Assembly (NCBI GenBank): GCA_036489775.1
Contig: DASXFC010000070.1
Span: 1-64,000, forward strand
Length of the DNA: 64,000 bases
Source of the DNA: Bog-473 sp036489775
Lineage (GTDB): Bacteria; Actinomycetota; Acidimicrobiia; Acidimicrobiales; RAAP-2
Direction of reading: 5' to 3'
Positions 59,433 through 64,000 of the stretch are shown in pieces. The notes beneath the pieces are model-generated. The model was given only the letters and a program-made list of their open reading frames with translations. It was not told the DNA's origin and ran no database searches. Numbering within the stretch: the first letter of the stretch is position 1; each line of letters begins with the position of its first letter. The position numbers were made by a program, and so were the translations under genes.

Positions 59433-60025
59433 CCTGCGGCCTTCTTTGCCGCCTTCTTGGCGGGGGCCTTCTTGACCGGCGCCTTTTTGGCGGCTGACTT
59501 CTTCGCCGCGCTGGCCTTCTTGGCCGGGGCCTTCTTGGCGGGTGACTTCTTCGCCGCGCTGGCCTTCTTGGCCGACTTCTTCTTGCCCATGCGCGGCATC
59601 ACATGCTCGGCGGCTTCACGCCCTTTGGCGGCAGCGTCCTTGCCGGCCTTGCGCGCCTTGACTGCTTCCTTGCGGGCCGAACTCCCCGCCTTGCGGGCCG
59701 AACTCCCGGCATCCTTGGCCGCGGCGCGGCCAGCATCGGCCGAGCGCTTCAAGAGATCGGAGACCTGGTTGGCCACTGACTCCAACGCCTTGGCATCGAT
59801 CTTGGAGAGTTGCGTTGCCACCTCACGCCGCACCGTTTCGATCAGGTGCTCACTCGTCTTCCGGCTGCGATCCACCAAATTGTCCACCCACTCCTGTGCC
59901 GACTCGCGCTGGATGTCGCCAGCGCTGACCAATTCTCGCACGATGTCGTCAGCCTTGGCACGTGTGACGACCCCGAGTACCGACCCCGCTTCGATGTATT
60001 TCCGAATCCGTTCGTTGCCGGGCAT
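59429..60025 (-). CDS. phasin-like protein with histone H1-like Lys/Ala/Pro tail
   Basis: In this 198-aa protein residues 1-95 are amphipathic helix of the phasin/granule-associated type (IRKYIEAGSVLGVVTRAKADDIVRELVSAGD, then DNLVDRSRKTSEHLIETVRREV). Residues 105-198 are Lys/Ala/Pro-rich with AKKAPAKKA-type units like histone H1 or AlgP tails, so it may bind DNA, polyphosphate or storage granules. A prominent inverted repeat lies just upstream. It occupies the slot of a small gene between the HAD phosphatase and tlyA. Confidence 0.75.
   Translation of the reverse strand: MPGNERIRKYIEAGSVLGVVTRAKADDIVRELVSAGDIQRESAQEWVDNLVDRSRKTSEHLIETVRREVATQLSKIDAKALESVANQVSDLLKRSADAGRAAAKDAGSSARKAGSSARKEAVKARKAGKDAAAKGREAAEHVMPRMGKKKSAKKASAAKKSPAKKAPAKKASAAKKSAAKKAPVKKAPAKKAAKKAAG
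59495..59574 (-). repeat. 32-bp direct repeat in the Lys/Ala-rich tail
   Basis: The 32-bp sequence at 59495-59526 recurs identically at 59543-59574 (48-bp period, 16 codons), encoding repeated Lys-Lys-Ala-Ser-Ala-Ala-Lys-Lys units. Confidence 0.75.
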
Positions 60026-60041
60026 TTCACAAGAGTATCTG

Positions 60042-60066
60042 AAGTGCTAGCTAATAGCAAGCACTT
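60042..60066. promoter_or_regulatory. inverted repeat upstream of the phasin-like gene, probable operator
   Basis: AAGTGCT (60042-60048) and AGCACTT (60060-60066) form a perfect 7-bp inverted repeat around 11 bp, with a nested GCTA...TAGC pair. It starts 17 bp upstream of the minus-strand ATG in an unusually A+T-rich 59-bp intergenic region, so a bound protein would block transcription. Confidence 0.6.
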
Positions 60067-60084
60067 TTCTCTTAGAGAACTTGC

Positions 60085-60897
60085 CTATAGCCCCAGCACG
60101 TCACGGACCAGCGCCGCCAGGTCGGGGGCGATGGTGGCCGGCGGAGGCGTGCCCGGATCGTCCCCCGGGCCGGTGACGCCCGAGAGCACCAAGGCGAACG
60201 GGACGGATAATTGAGTGGCCAGGGCACCATCGGTCGAGGGGCGGTCCCCCACCATGACCCGTACGTCGCCGGCCCGAGCCGCGATGGCCGAGGCGGTGGG
60301 GGCATGCGGCTTGCCGGCGACTTCGGGCGTGGCGCCTGACGCCGTGGCCACCATGGCCAGGATCGAACCGCCCCCGGGGAGCAGCCCGTCGGGCGTGGGA
60401 TAGGTCGGGTCCTCATTGGTGCCGATGAGGCGGGCGCCGGCCCGGATGGCATCGGCGGCCGCGGCCACGTCGTCATGGGTGAAGGTCCTGGTCCAGCCGA
60501 CCACCACCGCATCGGCGGGCGGTTCGGTCACCACATTGACCCCGCGGCTCCGCAAGGCCTCACGGACCCCGTCGTCGGCCACCAGCAGGGCGCTGGACCC
60601 CACCGGCAGCAGCCCGGCGGCCACATCGGCCGAGCTCAGGATGTCGTCGTCGGTAGCGGTGATCCCGCACTGACCCAGTCGCTTGTGGAGCTCGGCCCGG
60701 GTGGAGGCCGAATTGTTGGTGGCGAAGAACGTGCGCACGCCGGCACCCCGGAGGGCGGCAATGGCCTGCTCGACCCCCTCAATGGGCTGGCCCATGAGCC
60801 AGATCACGCCATCGAGGTCGATCACCCAGGTGCCAGAAGGGGCCGGCGGCCAGCTTGTCAATGGGGCCGACACCCGTCTGACGTTAGTCACCGTCAT
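60085..60897 (-). CDS. HAD-IIA family phosphatase (NagD-like)
   Basis: This 270-aa protein has HAD motif I variant VIDLDGVIWLMGQPIEG (nucleophile Asp, general acid Asp), motif II FFATNNSAS, and motif III/IV GKPHAPTA and MVGDRPSTDGALA. The C2 cap between them is typical of sugar-phosphate or glycerol-phosphate phosphatases. The position upstream of tlyA matches Rv1692 of M. tuberculosis, a glycerol-phosphate phosphatase-type gene. Confidence 0.9.
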   Translation of the reverse strand: MTVTNVRRVSAPLTSWPPAPSGTWVIDLDGVIWLMGQPIEGVEQAIAALRGAGVRTFFATNNSASTRAELHKRLGQCGITATDDDILSSADVAAGLLPVGSSALLVADDGVREALRSRGVNVVTEPPADAVVVGWTRTFTHDDVAAAADAIRAGARLIGTNEDPTYPTPDGLLPGGGSILAMVATASGATPEVAGKPHAPTASAIAARAGDVRVMVGDRPSTDGALATQLSVPFALVLSGVTGPGDDPGTPPPATIAPDLAALVRDVLGL

Positions 60898-60908
60898 ACT
60901 GGGCCTTC

Positions 60909-61280
60909 ATGGGTCACCTCCGAATTGATGGGGTCGAGCTGGTGCTGGCACTGAGCCGGCTGGAAAAGCTCGAGGCATTGCACGGCGATGTGCGCCTCCC
61001 CCTCGACAAGGTGCGCGACGTCCGGGTGGTGCTCGACCCCTGGAGCGAGCTGCGCGGGGTTCGGGCCCCGGGCACCGGTATCCCCCGGGTCATCGCCATG
61101 GGATCGCGACGCAGCAGCTTCGGCAAAGACTTCGCCGCCGTCCACGGCGCCGGCTCGGCCGTGGTGGTGGACCTCTGCAGCGAAGCGCGGTACCACCGCC
61201 TGGTGGTCACGGACGAGAACGCCCAGCGGGTGGCGGACGACATCGACTCGGCCCGCCACACCTTGCCTCTCCCGGGCTGA
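60909..61280 (+). CDS. PH-like domain hypothetical protein
   Basis: This 123-aa protein is a beta-rich domain beginning LRIDGVELVLALSRLEKLEAL and containing LPLDKVRDVRVVLDPWSELRGVRAPGT, as in small bacterial PH-like proteins; it ends with a helix (NAQRVADDIDSA). No membrane segment. It is divergent from the HAD gene with only 11 bp between starts, so their promoters must overlap each other's coding region. Confidence 0.7.
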   Translation: MGHLRIDGVELVLALSRLEKLEALHGDVRLPLDKVRDVRVVLDPWSELRGVRAPGTGIPRVIAMGSRRSSFGKDFAAVHGAGSAVVVDLCSEARYHRLVVTDENAQRVADDIDSARHTLPLPG

Positions 61281-61314
61281 CTCGCCCGGATCGGTGCGTC
61301 GGTTCCGGCTTGGA

Positions 61315-62457
61315 TCAGCGGGCCAGGTGCCGGGCGATCAGCAAGCGCTGAATCTGGTTGGTGCCTTCGAAGATCTGCATGACCTTGGCGTCACGCATGT
61401 AGCGCTCCAACGGGAAGTCCTCGGTGTAGCCGTAACCGCCGAGGACTTGCACGGCGTCGGTCGTCACTTTCATCGCGGCGTCGCTGCAGATCAGCTTGGC
61501 CACGCTGGCTTCCCGGCTGTAACTGCGACCGAGATCCCGGCGGCGGGCCGCGTGGAGGTAGGTGGCCCGGGCCGAGTCCACCGCGGCGCCCATGTCGGCC
61601 AGCAAGAAACCCAGACCCTGGTGCTCGATGATCGGCTTGCCGAACGAGGTGCGGTCCTTGGCGTAGGTGATGGCCTCATCGAGGGCGCGCTGGGCCAATC
61701 CGGTAGCCACGGCGGAGATGCCGAGCCGTCCACTGTCCAGCGCGCTGAACGCGATCTCGAGACCCTGGCCTTCGCGACCGATCCGCGCCTCCTCGCTGAC
61801 CAGAGCGCCGTCGAAGTGAGCGGTGGTGGTCGGGATCCCGTGCAGGCCCATCTTGCGCTCGGGCGCCCCGAAGGAGAGCCCATCGGTGTCGGCCGGCACG
61901 ATGAAGCACGAGATACCGCCGCTGCTGCCCTCGCCGGTCCGGGCGAAGGTGGTGTAGAAGTCAGCCTTGGAACCGTTGGTGATCCAGGCCTTGGTGCCGT
62001 CGATCCGGTAGCCGCCGTCGACTCGCACGGCCTTGGTGTTGACGTTGGCGGCATCGGAACCGGATTGCGGTTCGCTCAAGCTGTAGGCACCGACGCGCTC
62101 CCCGCTCAGGATGGCCGGCAACAGGCGCGCCTTCTGCTCTTCGCTGCCGAAGGTCACGATGGGGTGGGTGGCCAGGCCGTGCACGCTGACCGCCACGGCC
62201 ACGGCGGCCCAGCGAGCCCCGAACTCCTCGATCACCTGGAGGTAGACCTCGAAGGGCTGGGCGCCGCCGCCGAACTCCTCGGGCCAGGGCAACCCGAGCA
62301 GACCGGCCTTTCCGAGTAGGGCGAAGAGTCCCTCGGGGTATGAATCGGCGGTCAGGTTCTGTGCCACCCGCGGCTCGAGCTCGCGGTCGGCGATGTCCCG
62401 GGCTAGTTCAAGCAGCTGCTCGGCTTCGGGGCTGGGCAGGATGCGGTCGACGGTCAC
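61315..62457 (-). CDS. acyl-CoA dehydrogenase
   Basis: This 380-aa flavoprotein has the FAD-binding motifs YSLSEPQSGSDAAN and WITNGSKADF, and the C-terminal QVLGGYGYTEDFPLERYMRDAKVMQIFEGTNQIQ. The catalytic Glu should be E364 in IFEGTNQ, the short/medium-chain position. It oxidises an acyl-CoA at the alpha-beta bond. It lies 47 bp after the 2-oxoacid dehydrogenase E2 gene, which suggests branched-chain amino acid degradation. Confidence 0.93.
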   Translation of the reverse strand: MTVDRILPSPEAEQLLELARDIADRELEPRVAQNLTADSYPEGLFALLGKAGLLGLPWPEEFGGGAQPFEVYLQVIEEFGARWAAVAVAVSVHGLATHPIVTFGSEEQKARLLPAILSGERVGAYSLSEPQSGSDAANVNTKAVRVDGGYRIDGTKAWITNGSKADFYTTFARTGEGSSGGISCFIVPADTDGLSFGAPERKMGLHGIPTTTAHFDGALVSEEARIGREGQGLEIAFSALDSGRLGISAVATGLAQRALDEAITYAKDRTSFGKPIIEHQGLGFLLADMGAAVDSARATYLHAARRRDLGRSYSREASVAKLICSDAAMKVTTDAVQVLGGYGYTEDFPLERYMRDAKVMQIFEGTNQIQRLLIARHLAR

Positions 62458-62504
62458 GCCGGCATCGTACCGAGGACCTGGTGGGCGGCTTTGCTCGCGT
62501 CGGG

Positions 62505-63788
62505 TCAGCTCAAAGCGAGCATGGCGGTGGGGTCGGCCAGCATGCCGGCTACCGCGGCCAGGAAGCGTGAGCCCTCGGCGCCATCGACCAGGCGGTGATC
62601 GAACGAGAGGCTCAACGTCATCACCTGGCGCAGGGCGATTTCCCCGCGGTACTCCCAGGGTTGGCGGCGTACCGCCCCGACGCAGAGGATGGCGGCTTCG
62701 CCTGGGTTGAGAATCGGTGTGCCGCCGTCCACCCCGAAGACCCCGATGTTGGTGATGGTGATAGTGCCCCCGCTCAGGTCGGCCGGAGTGGTGGTGCCGT
62801 CGCGGGCGGTGGCGGTCAGCGTGCCGAGCGCGGCGGCCAGTTGGCGCAGCGTCATGGCGTGGGCGTCCTTGATGTTCGGCACGATTAGGCCGCGTTCGGT
62901 GGCGACGGCAATACCCAGATTGACGTAGTGCTTAGTGACGATCTCCTGGTGCTCCTCGTCCCACGAAGAGTTCAAGCTCGGATTGTCGCCCAGTGCCAGC
63001 AGGAGCGCCTTGGTGATGACGGCCAGCGGGGTGAGTCGTGCGCCTTCGAAAACCTGATGCACTCGCAGGTGCTCGACCAGTTCCATGGTCGGTGTCACGT
63101 CGACGGTGACGAACTCGGTCACGTGCGGTGCGGTGAAGGCGCTGCGCACCATGGCGGCTGCGGTGTGCTTACGCACCCCCTTGATCGGCACCCGCGTCTC
63201 ACGCTCGTTCGAGGTGCGCTCACCCGAGGGCGGCGGCGGGGCCAGACCACCGGCATGCTGCTCGACGTCCTCGCGGGTGATCAGGCCGTCGGGACCGCTT
63301 CCCCGCACCTGGGTCAGGTCGATACCTTTCACCCGAGCCATGTAGCGCACCGGCGGCTTGGCCAATGGACGAACCGGTGGCGGTGTGGCCACGGCCTCGG
63401 CCAAGGCCTCGGGAACCGCAATCGGTGGAGACGGCGGCGCGGTCACGGATCCGGCCCCGGCCCGTCCCCTACGGTGGCGCCGGCTGGCTGGCGCCGCGGA
63501 CGGGCCGTATCCCACCAGTGTCGCCACCTTCTCCTCGACATCGCCCGACTCCGTCTCGATGGCAATGAGCGGGCTGCCCACCTCCACCGTGCTGCCGGCT
63601 TCGGCCAGCAATGCGGTCACCGTGCCGGCGAACGGGCTGGGCAACTCGATCACGGCCTTCTCGGTCTCGACCTCGGCAATGGCCTGGTTCAAGGTGATGA
63701 CGTCCCCCACCGCAACCAGCCAGGAGACGATCTCCGCCTCGGTCAGGCCCTCGCCCAGATCGGGCAAGCGGAACTGCTGCGCGCTCAT
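62505..63788 (-). CDS. 2-oxoacid dehydrogenase E2 acyltransferase
   Basis: I start this 427-aa protein at ATG 63788. It has one lipoyl domain with Lys44 in VETEKAVIELP, a peripheral-subunit-binding domain (about 145-182, PPVRYMARVKGIDLTQVRGSGPDGLITREDV), and the catalytic domain with DHRLVDG at about 397-403. The linkers are Pro/Ala-rich. With the adjacent acyl-CoA dehydrogenase, the branched-chain complex is likelier than pyruvate dehydrogenase. Its start overlaps the E1-beta stop (ATGA). Confidence 0.93.
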   Translation of the reverse strand: MSAQQFRLPDLGEGLTEAEIVSWLVAVGDVITLNQAIAEVETEKAVIELPSPFAGTVTALLAEAGSTVEVGSPLIAIETESGDVEEKVATLVGYGPSAAPASRRHRRGRAGAGSVTAPPSPPIAVPEALAEAVATPPPVRPLAKPPVRYMARVKGIDLTQVRGSGPDGLITREDVEQHAGGLAPPPPSGERTSNERETRVPIKGVRKHTAAAMVRSAFTAPHVTEFVTVDVTPTMELVEHLRVHQVFEGARLTPLAVITKALLLALGDNPSLNSSWDEEHQEIVTKHYVNLGIAVATERGLIVPNIKDAHAMTLRQLAAALGTLTATARDGTTTPADLSGGTITITNIGVFGVDGGTPILNPGEAAILCVGAVRRQPWEYRGEIALRQVMTLSLSFDHRLVDGAEGSRFLAAVAGMLADPTAMLALS

Positions 63789-64000
63789 GTGGCCAACGAC
63801 CGGTCCACCGCATCGAGGATGCGATCGGCGTCGGGCAGATAATGACCTTCGAGCTTGGCCGGCGGGTACGGCGTGCCGAAACCACCGACACGCAACACCG
63901 GCGCTTCGAGATGGAAGAAGCAACGTTCACTGATGCGGGCGGCGATCTCGGCCCCCAGGCCCATGAAGACCGAAGCTTCGTGGGCCACCACCAAACGACC
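63785..64000 (-). CDS. 2-oxoacid dehydrogenase E1 beta subunit (partial)
   Basis: Only the C-terminal 71 codons are in the window; the frame is open to the edge. VVAHEASVFMGLGAEIAARI, APVLRVGGFGTPYPPAKLEGHYLPDADRI is the typical transketolase C-terminal domain of E1-beta subunits. It overlaps the E2 gene by 4 bp, forming an E1-E2 operon whose E1-alpha gene should lie beyond the window. Confidence 0.92.
   Translation of the reverse strand, partial: GRLVVAHEASVFMGLGAEIAARISERCFFHLEAPVLRVGGFGTPYPPAKLEGHYLPDADRILDAVDRSLAT

Overview
The window is high-G+C bacterial DNA, very probably from an actinobacterium. Class Acidimicrobiia is my best guess, which is inference. Two things support this. There is a mycothiol-type DinB/maleylpyruvate isomerase-like protein. 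The gene order HAD phosphatase - small basic protein - tlyA - nadK - recN - pyrG - NUDIX - xerD - scpA - scpB - rluB - cmk matches the well-known Mycobacterium tuberculosis Rv1692-Rv1712 block. In that species der follows cmk directly. Here der lies about 41 kb away, at the other end of the window, so a large accessory region sits between the two halves.

Layout: 0.1-3.9 kb holds a phosphoesterase remnant, a gamma-carbonic-anhydrase-like protein, a small zinc-ribbon membrane protein, der and a radical-SAM DUF512 protein. 4.0-14.4 kb holds an isoaspartyl methyltransferase-like gene, a Zur regulator with a perfect 7-1-7 operator facing a zinc ABC transporter operon, small enzymes, two SRPBCC paralogues, ispH, an HD protein and a glycosyltransferase. 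14.4-20.5 kb holds two very large AAA-type transcriptional regulators (one LuxR, one BTAD/SARP type) and a small coupled ORF.

20.5-42.4 kb is the centrepiece: an extracellular-contractile-injection-system (eCIS/Afp/PVC type) cluster, almost entirely on the minus strand. Recognisable parts are an AAA+ ATPase, a PAAR-like tip, a sheath terminator (DUF4255), one sheath, two tubes, a tail-assembly protein, a DUF6760 protein, a DUF4157 core protein, a LysM tube-cap protein, a VgrG-like spike/hub, gp25, baseplate J and tail protein I. It lacks a recognisable tail fibre and tape measure. It carries three single-pass membrane proteins with cytoplasmic and extracytoplasmic domains (zinc ribbons-TM-discoidin-like, PH-like-TM-GH18, Ig-like-TM-beta-sandwich). 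That combination fits a cytoplasmic, envelope-anchored injection system like that of Streptomyces better than a released toxin-delivery particle.

42.5-60.9 kb is the conserved housekeeping block: nucleosidase, plsC, a fused aroA-cmk, tyrA, aroH, a tlyA paralogue, rluB, scpB, scpA, trpS, an M50 protease, a DksA-like protein, xerD, NUDIX, pyrG, recN, nadK, tlyA, a phasin/histone-like protein and a HAD phosphatase. 60.9-64 kb has a PH-like protein, an acyl-CoA dehydrogenase and the E2 and (partial) E1-beta genes of a 2-oxoacid dehydrogenase. I saw no tRNA, rRNA, CRISPR array, IS element or prophage integrase.
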